This document shows, one piece after another, positions 1-8,803 of a stretch of DNA of 64,000 nucleotides. Location: assembly GCA_947591475.1 (NCBI GenBank), contig CANQDE010000004.1, positions 124,001-188,000 of the forward strand, in the 5' to 3' direction. The notes under the pieces were generated by a model, which saw only the letters and a list, made by a program, of their open reading frames with translations, ran no database searches and had not been told where the DNA came from. The position numbers and the translations under genes are program-made. Positions within the stretch are counted from its first letter, which is position 1, and every line of letters begins with the position of its first letter. This DNA is from an uncultured Alistipes sp. (lineage in GTDB: Bacteria > Bacteroidota > Bacteroidia > Bacteroidales > Rikenellaceae).

Positions 1-338
1 CCCTCGAAATAGAGGTAGCATTGGGCGGCATCGGCCGGTTTTTGAAAAGATTTGCGGTACCAAGCGATGCCGCCGGGCAGATAGCCCGTGCAGCTGGCAA
101 GCGAGGGCGACAGCCGGCCCTCGATCGACCAGTCGTGCGGCAGGTCGAGCTGGCGCCATTTGCGGTCGTCGAACTCCGGTGCTGCGGCATCGGCGGGGTC
201 GGAGAGCGAGAACCGCCAGCCGTCGTTGAACGATTCCGCCTCGCCGAACAGGACGGGCGAGGGGCTATCTGTGGCGGCTGCGGCACGGTCGAAAGCCGCC
301 GCAGCGAACAGGATGAAAACACAAAGAAAACGAAGCAT
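1..338 (-). CDS. N-terminal part of a GH2 beta-galactosidase-like enzyme (cut by window edge)
   Basis: Reading leftward from an ATG at 338 gives 112 open codons that run off the window. The first ~22 residues form a hydrophobic export signal. LPHDWSIEG (about residues 66-74) and TGYLPGGIAWYRK (about 84-96) are typical of the N-terminal jelly-roll of GH2 beta-galactosidases. The catalytic domain is outside the window, so activity cannot be judged. It starts 8 bp after the stop of the double acetylesterase gene and is probably the next gene of the same leftward operon. Removal of beta-galactose from pectin side chains is an inference from context. Confidence 0.75.
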   Translation of the reverse strand, partial: MLRFLCVFILFAAAAFDRAAAATDSPSPVLFGEAESFNDGWRFSLSDPADAAAPEFDDRKWRQLDLPHDWSIEGRLSPSLASCTGYLPGGIAWYRKSFQKPADAAQCYLYFE

Positions 339-346
339 GACAACGG

Positions 347-2008
347 CTATTTAAGAAAAGTTTTCAATGGACAATCGGTCTCTTGCAGCCCTTCGGCGAT
401 GCCGGCGGCATTCAGTCGGGCCCCCGCTTTCGACGTGTGGGTATGGTCTTTCTTGAAGTAGGCGTTCACCTTGCGCAGGCCCTCGTCCAATCCGATTCGT
501 TCGAGTTTGTCGCCCGTGATTCGGTTTAGGTCGATGTAGTAGGCTCCCGCCTGTTCGGCGGCTTCGCGCGCCCAGCGGCCGAACGAATCGGTGTTGCGTT
601 CGATGCGGCCGTTGTCCCACTTGTTGCGCGGCGTATGACTTAGGATGATGGGCGTCGCTCCCTTTTCGCGGGCGTCCAGGATGAATTTGCGCAGATACCA
701 GCCGTAGGTGTAGATGACTTGGTATTTCCCCGTCTTTTGCATCTTGAACACGCGGCTCTCGTAGCCCGACCCGGGCAGCTCGGCGCGGGCTTTGCCCGTG
801 TTGATGTCGCCGGCATCGTTGTGGCCGAACTGAATCAACACGAAATCGCCGGGCTGCAAGGCGTTGTAAACCTTGTCCCAGCGGCCCTCGTCGAGGAACG
901 TGCGGGCGCTGCGACCGGCCATCGCATGGTTCTCGACCGTGATGCGGTCGGGGTCGAAACACTCCGCCAGCACGCTGCCCCAACCCCACATGCCGTTGTC
1001 GTCGTTATCGGCATTCTTCACCGTGCTGTCGCCCACGACGAACACGACGGGGCATCCCGTCTTGCGCGAGGTGCCCGTAACGGTATCCGGTTCGATCGGT
1101 TTCAGATAGGCGGCCAATCCGAGTTTGCGGCTGTTGCGCACCCCCTCGGCGAACGATGCGGCATTGACGCGGGCACCGAACTCGCTCGTATGAATGCGGT
1201 CGATGTAGAACATCGTTTTGACCTTCTCCTTGCCGAAGCGTTCGAACTTTCGGGCGGTGATTTCGTTGAGGTCGATGAACGGCACCCGTTCTTTCTTGGC
1301 GACCTGCTTGGCCCACAGGCCGAACGTCTCGTTCACGCGGACGATCTGCGTGCTGTCGGCATCGACCCACGCATTGCGCGGCGTGAGCGAGACCAGAACG
1401 GGATGCCCGCCGCGCGCCTTGACGTCGCGGATGAACCGGCGCATGTATTCGCCGTAGGTGTAGATGGTCTCTTCGACGCCGGTTTCTTGAATGACCACGT
1501 GCAGGCTGTCGCGTCCGATGCCCGGAATCGACGCCCGCGCGCGTCCGCGGTCGTAGGGGCCGTTGTCGTTGTGGCCCAGTTCGATGACGATCCAGTCGCC
1601 CTTGCGGACGCCCTTTACGACATCGGGCCACAGCCGGTTGTAGAACGTGCGGCTGCTCGTGCCGCCCAACGCATGATTCTCGACCGTGATACGATCTTCA
1701 TCGAAATGTTCGTGGGCGAAGTAACCCCAGCCCCATTGGCCGTTGTTGCCGTTGCCGAGCGTGCCGGTACGCATGGTCGAGTTACCGACCAGAAAGAGCA
1801 CCGGATGATCGCCCTTGCGGGTCGAACCAGCTTCGGGACGGGCCGTGCGGGCGAGATTCAAGCTGTCGAGCGTCAGGTCGACCACTTGGTTGACATCGGC
1901 CATCGGTGCGGCCACTTTGTTTTGGGCTTCGGCCGTGTTTAAGGCTCCGGTCAGCAACAGCGCGCAAACAGCCGGCCACAAAAGTATTTTTTGAGTAAAA
2001 TAAGACAT
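347..2008 (-). CDS. Tandem two-domain SGNH rhamnogalacturonan acetylesterase-type protein
   Basis: This 553-residue exported protein has an N-terminal signal ending near AEAQ. Two full SGNH/GDSL esterase domains follow. The first has GNST (Ser77), GHND (about 145-148) and the Asp270-x-x-His273 pair. The second has GDST (Ser328), GHND (about 395-398) and Asp521-x-x-His524. Both therefore keep a Ser-Asp-His triad, although domain 1 has Asn in place of Asp in block I. The family removes acetyl groups from rhamnogalacturonan-I. Single-domain members are the norm, so the duplication is noteworthy. It lies 35 bp downstream of another acetylesterase and just before a GH2 gene, which suggests a pectin operon. 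Substrate is inferred from family and neighbours. Confidence 0.85.
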   Translation of the reverse strand: MSYFTQKILLWPAVCALLLTGALNTAEAQNKVAAPMADVNQVVDLTLDSLNLARTARPEAGSTRKGDHPVLFLVGNSTMRTGTLGNGNNGQWGWGYFAHEHFDEDRITVENHALGGTSSRTFYNRLWPDVVKGVRKGDWIVIELGHNDNGPYDRGRARASIPGIGRDSLHVVIQETGVEETIYTYGEYMRRFIRDVKARGGHPVLVSLTPRNAWVDADSTQIVRVNETFGLWAKQVAKKERVPFIDLNEITARKFERFGKEKVKTMFYIDRIHTSEFGARVNAASFAEGVRNSRKLGLAAYLKPIEPDTVTGTSRKTGCPVVFVVGDSTVKNADNDDNGMWGWGSVLAECFDPDRITVENHAMAGRSARTFLDEGRWDKVYNALQPGDFVLIQFGHNDAGDINTGKARAELPGSGYESRVFKMQKTGKYQVIYTYGWYLRKFILDAREKGATPIILSHTPRNKWDNGRIERNTDSFGRWAREAAEQAGAYYIDLNRITGDKLERIGLDEGLRKVNAYFKKDHTHTSKAGARLNAAGIAEGLQETDCPLKTFLK

Positions 2009-2043
2009 AAGATAAATAGCTGTAAAAACAGTTTAATAAGGAA

Positions 2044-3318
2044 TTAATTACCGTCGGGCTTTTCGATCTCGGTGAACGGACTGTCGTTCCAGCGGAACGA
2101 GTCGATCGCATCGGGATGTGCGGGGTCGTAGGCCTTGTAGTCGTCGCGCAGGTATTGCACGAGCAGCAGATCGAGGCGTTTCATCCCCTCGATGACGCAT
2201 TTGGCAATCTGGTAGGCTCCGTAGGGGTTGAAATGGGTGTTGTCTTCGAGCGCTTTCGTCTGGCCCGGGTAGGTGCCGGCCGGATAGTGGACGAAGGCCC
2301 GTTTGGATTCCTCGACGCCCAAGGCTTCGTAAAGCGTGCGGGTCATGCCATTGAGCTCGATGAGTGGAATGTTTTCGCGGGCGGCCATCCAGCGCATGGC
2401 TTCGGGATAATCTTCGTGCGTGTTGCGGATGTGCCCCGTTTCGTCGAAGCTGCGGCGGCACGTGGGGGTTACTAATACGGGATAGGCCCCGCGGGCGCGC
2501 GCCTCGTCGACGAATACTTTGAGTGAGGTCATGTAGGAGTAGAAGGCGCCTTTGCCCGCACCCTTGAGTTTTTGGTCATTATGCCCGAACTCAATAAATA
2601 TCCAGTCGCCGGCCTTCATCTGCGTCAGGAGCTTTTTCAGACGCCCTGCGTTGATGAACGTGTCGGTGCGTTCGCCCGATTCGGCGTAGTTGGCGAAGGC
2701 GATGCGGTCGTCGAAGAAGCGCGGAATCATCTGCCCCCAACTGGCCCACGGTTCGTTGTCTTGGTCGACGACCGTCGAGTTGCCGCACAGGAAGACGGTC
2801 GGGCGGTCTTCGACCCGTTCGATGGTGAGATAGGCTAATTGCGGCGCCATGCCGTTGATTTCGAGCGTCAGTTTGTCGTCCCAGTTGAGTTTGCGCTGTT
2901 CGCGGGGTTTGATGCGGACGGCTTCCGTCTCGGAGATGCGGGTGTTGCGCTTGTTGACGACGAACGTGCAGGTTTTCAGTTCGCCCTTTTTCGTCGGCAC
3001 GTTCTCGTAGAAGAGACGGCGCGATTCGCCGCGCAGGGTCGTTTCACCGGCAGCCCGCCGATTGCCCACGACCGCTGTTACCAGGTAGTTGCCGTCGGGC
3101 ACGTCGACCGAAAAGAAGAACGGCGCCGTGCTTCCCGCTGCGGGGGCGGGTTGCAGGTCATAGCCGTAGCCCCGCTCTGCCGTGTAATTGTCGGCAGCAG
3201 CCATTTTAATAAAATTTTCGCGGGGCTTTTTCGCGTTCGTGAAGTCGAATCGGAAGGTTTGGGCACCGACGCTCGTCGCGGCGAGCAGACCGAGTGCCAA
3301 CAGGATGTTTCGTTTCAT
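2044..3318 (-). CDS. Rhamnogalacturonan acetylesterase-type SGNH hydrolase with N-terminal beta-sandwich
   Basis: This 424-residue protein begins with a signal peptide (cleavage near VGAQ, residue 20). Residues ~22-165 look like a carbohydrate-binding or beta-sandwich module of the kind often placed in front of this esterase family. The SGNH domain follows, with FLCGNST (Ser181), GHND (about 245-248) and DNTH (Asp359/His362). It should remove acetyl esters from the rhamnogalacturonan backbone in the periplasm or at the cell surface. It is the first gene of a leftward group with the tandem acetylesterase and the GH2 gene. Upstream lies a 356-bp divergent spacer facing the GH43 gene. Confidence 0.85.
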   Translation of the reverse strand: MKRNILLALGLLAATSVGAQTFRFDFTNAKKPRENFIKMAAADNYTAERGYGYDLQPAPAAGSTAPFFFSVDVPDGNYLVTAVVGNRRAAGETTLRGESRRLFYENVPTKKGELKTCTFVVNKRNTRISETEAVRIKPREQRKLNWDDKLTLEINGMAPQLAYLTIERVEDRPTVFLCGNSTVVDQDNEPWASWGQMIPRFFDDRIAFANYAESGERTDTFINAGRLKKLLTQMKAGDWIFIEFGHNDQKLKGAGKGAFYSYMTSLKVFVDEARARGAYPVLVTPTCRRSFDETGHIRNTHEDYPEAMRWMAARENIPLIELNGMTRTLYEALGVEESKRAFVHYPAGTYPGQTKALEDNTHFNPYGAYQIAKCVIEGMKRLDLLLVQYLRDDYKAYDPAHPDAIDSFRWNDSPFTEIEKPDGN

Positions 3319-3361
3319 TGGGTTTTCGGGTTGGTTATTTTCGCTAAGTTACAATTTTTTT

Positions 3362-3407
3362 GTCGTTCGGCGAAACAATCGCCCGAATAAATCGTCGTTC
3401 GGCGAAA
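3362..3407. promoter_or_regulatory. 14-bp direct repeat in the divergent acetylesterase/GH43 spacer
   Basis: GTCGTTCGGCGAAA occurs at 3362-3375 and again, identical, at 3394-3407, a 32-bp offset of about three helical turns. The pair sits just upstream of the leftward acetylesterase start (3318) and within the spacer serving the rightward GH43 gene. Same-face spacing in a divergent promoter region fits a regulator operator, but no regulator for this locus is in the window, so the role is inferred only. Confidence 0.35.
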
Positions 3408-3539
3408 AATCCTGCGTGGCTCGGGGAAATTCTCGAAAATTTTTCGTAACTTTATCCTATCGACCGATTTTTTTATTAACGATTACGTGTTTTTAATGTA
3501 CTTGCATTTTTGTTCCGAATTTCAACTCCGATCGTCGTT

Positions 3540-3655
3540 CCTCGCGGCCATAGGCCGCGTATTCAGTTTGGACCCACCCCTAAACCCCCGCCTTGGCGGG
3601 GGCTTAGGTCGGGGAACCGAAACGAATTAGGTCTTACGACCGTCGGTATATAATT
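3540..3655 (-). repeat. Dispersed structured repeat, family B, copy 1
   Basis: Read on the minus strand, this copy has hairpin A at 3585-3602 (CCCCCGCC with GGCGGGGG), then a stretch resembling TTTAGGGGTGGGTC, then hairpin B at 3543-3559 (CGCGGCC/GGCCGCG). The same arrangement occurs near 35,009 and 57,598 on the plus strand. Hairpin A is nearly invariant, while hairpin B changes sequence but stays paired. It fills much of the 3319-3674 spacer. The remainder of that spacer holds the 14-bp direct repeat and AT-rich promoter-like sequence without a clear TAnnTTTG box. Confidence 0.7.
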
Positions 3656-3674
3656 CTTTTTTAATTTAAATAAT

Positions 3675-5726
3675 ATGCAACCGAATATTTTTGTTAAGAG
3701 GAATGGATGCTCCGGTTTGTCTCGTTGGGGCGTTCTGGGCCGTTGTGGGTGCTTGGCATTTTTGGCGCTTTTTCCGTTCGCCGGCCTTGCCCAGAATCCG
3801 GAGATGGGCGATTACGGCTACCTCTATTGCCACATGAGCGACCGCGGCGAATGGACGGCCTACGCATTGAGCCGCGACGGTCTCCACTTCCACGATCTGA
3901 TCGGTGGCGACTCCGTTTTCAGTCCCGCCCGTGTCGCCCGCATCGAGGGCGGTACGCGCGATGCCTATGTCTGCCGCAAGCACGACGGTTCTGGCTATCT
4001 GATGGTTACGACCGATATGTGCGTGGCCAAGAGCAAGCAGTGGTACAACTACGGCATCGACCTGTTGACCAGCGACGACCTGATTCATTGGGAATCGACG
4101 ACCTTCGACTTCCGTCAGGGACCGGCGATTTTCTCCGACCCCGAGGCGCCCGACCCGTACAAAGATTATTCGACCATCGCCCGCGTGTGGGCACCCCAGA
4201 TTTTCTGGAATCCCGCCTACGAGTGGCCCGACGGCCGCAAGGGTGGCTACATGATTTATTATTCGTTGCTCAATACGGCGGAGGACACGTACGACCGCAT
4301 GTTCTATTCCTATGCGGATGAATCCTTTACGACCCTCACCAAACCGCGCGTGCTGTTCGACTGGGGCTATGCGACCATCGACGCCGACATCAACTACCTT
4401 GCGAGCGACGGCCTCTATCACCTAATGATTAAGAAAGAGGGCGGTCGCCCGGGCATCTTCACGGCGACGGCCCCCGCGCTGCACGGCCCGTGGAGCGAAC
4501 CCGTCGAGGACGATTACGTCGATTTCGAGGGCAACAAGAAGTGCGAGGGCGTTTCGGCCTTCCGTTTGGCGGGCGATTCGACGTGGTGCGTGGCGTACAT
4601 CGAATATTCGTCCCGTCCGCGTCATTACCGCATCTGCAAGGCCGACGAATATCTGCGCAATTTCCATTCGCCGCGCGACATCGAGGGCGTCGCCGCACCC
4701 CAGCACGGCTCGTTCATGCGGCTGACCCGCGAGGAATACGACCGCTTGCAGGCATGGTCCGATGCCGAGGAGCACAAGCACGTGGAGCCGAATCGCGACA
4801 ATCCGGTGATTGCAGGCTACTATGCCGATCCCGAAATCCTCTACGCCGAACAGACGGGCCGCTACTACCTCTATCCCACGACGGACGGCGAAGTGGGGTG
4901 GAACAACCATGATTTTCGGGTCTATTCGTCGGACGACCTTCGTTCGTGGAAAGACGAAGGAGTGATGTTCGACCTGCGCACGGATTGCTCGTGGGCCGAC
5001 AGCAAAGGATGGGCCCCCTGCATCATCGAACGCAAGTACGTCGATAAGCGCGGCCGGTCTGTTTATCGCTATTTCTATTATTTCGTGGCCGAAGGGAAAA
5101 TCGGCGTGGCTGTGGCCGAGCATCCGACCGGCCCGTTCCGCGATGCGTTGGGCCGCCCGCTGTTGACCGAGCTACCCGAAGGCATGCGGGGCGGTCAGGT
5201 GATCGATCCCGATGTATTCCGCGACCCGCAGACGGGCAAATACTATCTTTATTGGGGCAACGGATTCCTCGCTGTGGCGGAACTGAACGACGACATGGTG
5301 TCGCTCAAGGAGGGCACGACGCGGATCGTGATTCCCCGCGAACAAAAACAGGCGTTCCACTACAACGAGGGGACGTATGTGTTCTATCGCGATGGCAAAT
5401 ACTATTTCATGTGGTCGGAAAACGACACGCGCAGTCCGAACTATCAGGTGCGTTATGCGGTGAGCGATTCGCCGACGGCCTTGACGGGCGACGTCTCGCC
5501 GACGGTGTTGCTTGCGAAAGATGGGTCGAAAGGCATCTGGGGAACGGGTCATCATGCCGTAATTCGGCGGCCCGGCACGGACGAATGGTACATCGTCTAT
5601 CATCGTTTCGCCCGCCCCGATGCCATCAAATTGGGCTGGGATGCGGGCTACCACCGTGAAATCTGCATCGACCGGCTGGAGTTCAACGCCGACGGAGCCT
5701 TGAAACCGGTCATCCCCCACGTTTGA
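3675..5726 (+). CDS. Double GH43-domain glycosidase (arabinan/galactan side-chain enzyme)
   Basis: This 683-residue exported protein has an N-terminal hydrophobic signal ending near GLAQ. The first GH43-like five-blade propeller spans ~45-360, with GTRDAY near residue 97, a WAPQIFW signature and CEGVSAF supplying a likely acid Glu. The second starts at about NPVIAGYYADPEI, with the typical catalytic Asp in YADP, then DPDVFRDP and YNEGTYVFY. Both domains keep recognisable catalytic positions. GH43 enzymes act on arabinofuranosyl, xylosyl or galactosyl linkages; here arabinan or arabinogalactan decorations of pectin are most likely. The stop codon lies in the centre of a repeat hairpin (5717-5732). 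The GH51 gene follows on the same strand. Confidence 0.85.
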   Translation: MQPNIFVKRNGCSGLSRWGVLGRCGCLAFLALFPFAGLAQNPEMGDYGYLYCHMSDRGEWTAYALSRDGLHFHDLIGGDSVFSPARVARIEGGTRDAYVCRKHDGSGYLMVTTDMCVAKSKQWYNYGIDLLTSDDLIHWESTTFDFRQGPAIFSDPEAPDPYKDYSTIARVWAPQIFWNPAYEWPDGRKGGYMIYYSLLNTAEDTYDRMFYSYADESFTTLTKPRVLFDWGYATIDADINYLASDGLYHLMIKKEGGRPGIFTATAPALHGPWSEPVEDDYVDFEGNKKCEGVSAFRLAGDSTWCVAYIEYSSRPRHYRICKADEYLRNFHSPRDIEGVAAPQHGSFMRLTREEYDRLQAWSDAEEHKHVEPNRDNPVIAGYYADPEILYAEQTGRYYLYPTTDGEVGWNNHDFRVYSSDDLRSWKDEGVMFDLRTDCSWADSKGWAPCIIERKYVDKRGRSVYRYFYYFVAEGKIGVAVAEHPTGPFRDALGRPLLTELPEGMRGGQVIDPDVFRDPQTGKYYLYWGNGFLAVAELNDDMVSLKEGTTRIVIPREQKQAFHYNEGTYVFYRDGKYYFMWSENDTRSPNYQVRYAVSDSPTALTGDVSPTVLLAKDGSKGIWGTGHHAVIRRPGTDEWYIVYHRFARPDAIKLGWDAGYHREICIDRLEFNADGALKPVIPHV

Positions 5727-5787
5727 ACGTGGTTCCCTATGCAGTAGCCCCTTATTACGGTTCGGATTGTCATCTTTGCTGCCAGCC
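5717..5787 (+). repeat. Family A repeat unit a (hairpin overlaps the GH43 stop codon)
   Basis: The hairpin CCACGTT-TG-AACGTGG (5717-5732) contains the GH43 stop TGA (5724-5726) at its tip. It is followed by TTCCCTATGCAGTAG and ends with ATCTTTGCTGCCAGCC. This is the shared architecture of family A: short perfect hairpin, TTCC-n-ATGCGGTGG-like core, and a TCTTCGCTGCCGACC-like tail. Confidence 0.7.
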
Positions 5788-5797
5788 GTTGTTTGGG

Positions 5798-5874
5798 AAA
5801 GGGGTTGGTAGCGAAGATAACCGTTGAAAGAACGAAAAGAGTCTACCGCGCTAATAAGGCCCTTTCATAAGGGC
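5798..5874 (-). repeat. Family A repeat unit b (inverted relative to unit a)
   Basis: On the minus strand the hairpin GCCCTT-ATGA-AAGGGC (5859-5874) is followed by TTATTAGCGCGGTAGACTC and ends with TTATCTTCGCTACCAACC. Units a and b face each other, tail to tail, through GTCATCTTTGCTGCCA and TGGTAGCGAAGATAAC. This gives a paired structure similar in layout to bacterial interspersed mosaic elements. Confidence 0.65.
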
Positions 5875-5898
5875 CGCGGGCCGAAGCCTCCGCCCGCG

Positions 5899-5970
5899 CC
5901 GCTTTTGGAAGCGGTTCATGGTGCGGTGGGATGTTTCGGTGCTTGCGAACGCTTTCTTCGCGGCCGACCC
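5899..5970 (+). repeat. Family A repeat unit c
   Basis: The hairpin CCGCTT-TTGG-AAGCGG (5899-5914) is followed by TTCATGGTGCGGTGGG, GTTTCGGTGCTT and the tail CTTTCTTCGCGGCCGACC. A G+C-rich stretch just before it (about 5877-5898) recurs inverted near 8722-8743, inside the spacer after the GH51 gene. Together units a-c occupy nearly all of the 293-bp GH43-GH51 spacer. Confidence 0.65.
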
Positions 5971-6019
5971 GCTGATCTGTTTGCGTGATGCAACCTTTGT
6001 TAATGGAAAATATATTTTG

Positions 6020-8494
6020 ATGAATATGAATAAACTAATAAAAAATTTCGGGGTCTGCCTGTTGGCGTTTGCAGGCGCATGGCCTGTCGGGGCGATGAAC
6101 AATCAGCCCGATTCGCTCTATCTGTTCGCCTATGCGACCGATTTGAACGGCAACCGCGACGGGTTGCATTTCGCTTGGAGCGTCGATGGCGATACGTGGC
6201 ATCGCGTTGGCAATCGCTACGGCTTCGTGAAGAGCGACTACGGCCCGTGGGGCGCGGGCGCCGAGAAACGGATGCTCGACCCCGTGTTGGAACGACGTCC
6301 GGATGGCAGTTGGCGGTGTTCGTGGTCGGTCAACGAGCGCGACGGCGTTTTGGCGCACACTGAATCGGCTGATTTGCTGCTGTGGAAGCCGCAGGACTAC
6401 TATCCCGAGACCGATTTGCGGGGGCCCGACCGGAGCCGACCTCGTCAGACCGTTACGTTCCCCGATGGCGACCGCGAATCGGGATGCTTGTTGCGCGTCG
6501 AGCGCGAGGTGGTCGACCGGTTGATCGCCCATTGGCAGCGGCAGCAGTACCGGCGGTCGTTGAATGCCGAATTGATGCGCGACGACCCCGTGCGGTTTGC
6601 CGATTTGAAGGAGGTCGCCGTGCGCATCACGGCCCGGCCCGATGCAGCGAAGCCCATCAGCCCCGACCTATTCGGCATCTTCTTCGAAGACATCAACTAT
6701 GCGGCCGATGGCGGACTTTATGCCGAACTGCTTCAGAATCGCGATTTCGAGTACGATCCGAGCGACAAAAAGGGGCGCGATCCGCAGTGGACGGCCACCC
6801 ATTCGTGGAGCGTGCGGGGCGACGGCACGGCTTGGCGGATTGCCACGGACGAACCGTTGCACCCCAACAACGCCCATCATGCCGTATTGACCGTCGAGCG
6901 GACGGGCGGCGCATTGGTCAATGCCGGTTGGGACGGCGTCGTTGTCCGTGCCGGTGAACGCTACGATTTTTCGATGTTCGGCAAACCGTCGGGCGACCGA
7001 CCGATGAATTTCGAGGTTTGCGTGTGCGACGAAGCGGGCCGGGTCATCGCTTCGGAGCGTGTCCGCGTCGGCGGTAAGGGCTGGAAGCAGGTGTCGGCGG
7101 TGCTGAAACCGACAGCGACGACCTCCGCAGGAACGTTGGAACTGCGTCCGCTGAACGAAGGCGAGGTGGCGGTGGATTTCGTTTCGCTGTTTCCGCAGCA
7201 GACCTTCATGGGCCGCAAGAACGGCATGCGCAAGGACTTGGCCGAAACACTCGTGGATTTGCATCCCCGTTTCATCCGTTTCCCGGGCGGTTGCGTGGCT
7301 CACGGCGACGGTTTGAACAACATCTATCGCTGGAAAAACACCATCGGCCCGCTGTGGGAGCGTAAGGGCATGCGCAATCTGTGGGGTTACCACCAGTCGT
7401 TGGGGTTGGGATTCTACGAATACTTCCGGTTCTGCGAAGACCTCGGGGCCGAGCCGCTGCCCGTCGTGGCGGCCGGTGTGCCCTGCCAGAACTCCTCCGA
7501 CGGCGGAAACGGTCAGCAGGGAGGCATCCCGATGGGCGAGGAGCTGGATGCCTATATTCAAGATATTCTCGATTTGATCGAGTGGGCGAACGGTGCCCCG
7601 ACGACCGAGTGGGGCCGTGTGCGTGCACAGGCCGGGCATCCCGCCCCGTTCGGATTGAAGTACATCGGCATCGGCAACGAAGACTTGATTTCGGAGGTTT
7701 TCACGGAGCGTTATCGTGCAATCTGCAAGGCCGTGCAGGCGAAATATCCCGAAATCCAGATCATCGGCAATGCCGGCCCGGCCTACGAGGGTTCGGACTA
7801 CGAATGGGGCTGGAAACTGGCCGACGAACTCGGTCTGCCCCTTGTCGACGAACACTACTACACCTCGCCCGGGTGGTTCATCCACAATCAAGATTTTTAC
7901 GACAAGTACGACCGTTCGAAACCGAAGGTTTATTTAGGCGAATACGCTTCGCACGGCCCGGGCAAGCGGCACAACATCGAATCGGCGCTGACGACGGCCA
8001 TCTATCTGGCATCGGTCGAACGCAATGCCGACGTGGTGCAGTTCGCCAGCTATGCGCCGCTCTTTTCGCGCGTCGGGCATCAGCAATGGTCGCACAACTT
8101 GATCTATTTCACGAACGATTCGATTCGGTTGACGACCGATTATTACGTGCAGCGCATGTTCGGCCGCAATGCGGGCAGCGAGTATATTCCTGCGTGGGTG
8201 AAAAGCGACAACGCACGGCCCGAGGTGAACGTGCGCATCGGACACTCCATCGTGCGCGATGCTGCGACGGGCGACGTAATCATCAAGTTGATGAACATGT
8301 TGCCCGTGGCTGTCCGTGCAGAACTCGACTTGCGGGGGCTGATCGATCAACCGACCTCCGCGACGGTCGAAGTATTGACGGGGCAACCAGCTGACGAACA
8401 GGTTGAACCGCAAACATCTACCTTACAACTCTCCTCGCAGACCGACTGTTACACGATGCCGCCCTATTCGTTTACAATCATTCGGCCCTTATAA
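6020..8494 (+). CDS. GH51 alpha-L-arabinofuranosidase with extra N-terminal propeller-like segment
   Basis: The start at 6020 is chosen because it gives a proper signal peptide (MNMNKLIKNFGVCLLAF...). The reading frame extends to 5918, but that extension lies in the repeat. The 824-residue product has an N-terminal region (~28-190) resembling part of a GH43-type propeller. A GH51 core follows from about ISPDLFGIFFEDINYAADGG, with acid/base Glu554 in IGIGNEDL and nucleophile Glu641 in YLGEYASHG, and the C-terminal beta-sandwich ends it. It should release terminal L-arabinose from arabinan or arabinogalactan. It follows the GH43 gene on the same strand. The stop TAA (8492-8494) sits inside a repeat hairpin. 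Confidence 0.9.
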   Translation: MNMNKLIKNFGVCLLAFAGAWPVGAMNNQPDSLYLFAYATDLNGNRDGLHFAWSVDGDTWHRVGNRYGFVKSDYGPWGAGAEKRMLDPVLERRPDGSWRCSWSVNERDGVLAHTESADLLLWKPQDYYPETDLRGPDRSRPRQTVTFPDGDRESGCLLRVEREVVDRLIAHWQRQQYRRSLNAELMRDDPVRFADLKEVAVRITARPDAAKPISPDLFGIFFEDINYAADGGLYAELLQNRDFEYDPSDKKGRDPQWTATHSWSVRGDGTAWRIATDEPLHPNNAHHAVLTVERTGGALVNAGWDGVVVRAGERYDFSMFGKPSGDRPMNFEVCVCDEAGRVIASERVRVGGKGWKQVSAVLKPTATTSAGTLELRPLNEGEVAVDFVSLFPQQTFMGRKNGMRKDLAETLVDLHPRFIRFPGGCVAHGDGLNNIYRWKNTIGPLWERKGMRNLWGYHQSLGLGFYEYFRFCEDLGAEPLPVVAAGVPCQNSSDGGNGQQGGIPMGEELDAYIQDILDLIEWANGAPTTEWGRVRAQAGHPAPFGLKYIGIGNEDLISEVFTERYRAICKAVQAKYPEIQIIGNAGPAYEGSDYEWGWKLADELGLPLVDEHYYTSPGWFIHNQDFYDKYDRSKPKVYLGEYASHGPGKRHNIESALTTAIYLASVERNADVVQFASYAPLFSRVGHQQWSHNLIYFTNDSIRLTTDYYVQRMFGRNAGSEYIPAWVKSDNARPEVNVRIGHSIVRDAATGDVIIKLMNMLPVAVRAELDLRGLIDQPTSATVEVLTGQPADEQVEPQTSTLQLSSQTDCYTMPPYSFTIIRPL

Positions 8495-8555
8495 AAGGGC
8501 TTCCCGATGCGGTGGGGCGTTTCGGTGCTTGGTTAAAGCATCGTCGCTACCGACC
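8485..8555 (+). repeat. Family A repeat unit d (hairpin overlaps the GH51 stop codon)
   Basis: The hairpin GCCCTT-ATAA-AAGGGC (8485-8500) holds the GH51 stop TAA at its tip. It is followed by TTCCCGATGCGGTGGGG, GTTTCGGTGCTT and a tail ATCGTCGCTACCGACC. It is directly abutted by unit e in the same orientation. Confidence 0.7.
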
Positions 8556-8556
8556 G

Positions 8557-8632
8557 CCCCGTTTGGACGGGGTTCCTTATGCGTTGGAATGTTTTCGGTG
8601 CTTTCCGACGCTTTCTTCGCTGCCGACCGTTT
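8557..8632 (+). repeat. Family A repeat unit e (tandem with d)
   Basis: The hairpin CCCCGT-TTGG-ACGGGG (8557-8572) is followed by TTCCTTATGCGTTGGAATG, TTTCGGTGCTTTCCGACG and the tail CTTTCTTCGCTGCCGACC. The stem differs from those of units a-d and f, yet is fully paired. Confidence 0.7.
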
Positions 8633-8651
8633 CTTTTTTATCAAAAAGCGG

Positions 8652-8679
8652 GGCGATCCGTGGCAGTTAATAAAAAAGC
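8652..8679. repeat. Short dispersed motif GATCCGT-n-CAGTTAATAAAAAA
   Basis: CGATCCGTGGCAGTTAATAA followed by four more A residues recurs with small changes at 43190-43212, 43838-43862 and 57505-57532. Here it lies alone in the GH51-GH115 convergent spacer (8495-8835), which also holds repeat units d and e and a terminator. Confidence 0.5.
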
Positions 8680-8743
8680 GGCGGGACGAAGACTGCGGGG
8701 GCACGCCTTGTGCGGGCCTCCGCGGGCGGAGGCTTCGGCCCGC

Positions 8744-8767
8744 GCAGCCCATCGGGCTGCCTTTTTA
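8744..8767 (+). terminator. Rho-independent terminator after GH51
   Basis: A perfect 7-bp stem GCAGCCC/GGGCTGC with ATC loop (8744-8760) is followed by CTTTTTATT. It lies about 250 bp after the GH51 stop and faces rightward transcription, so it probably ends the GH43-GH51 transcript. Confidence 0.7.
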
Positions 8768-8803
8768 TTCATTGGTATGAATCGCACCGTTTTTGAGGAA
8801 AAT

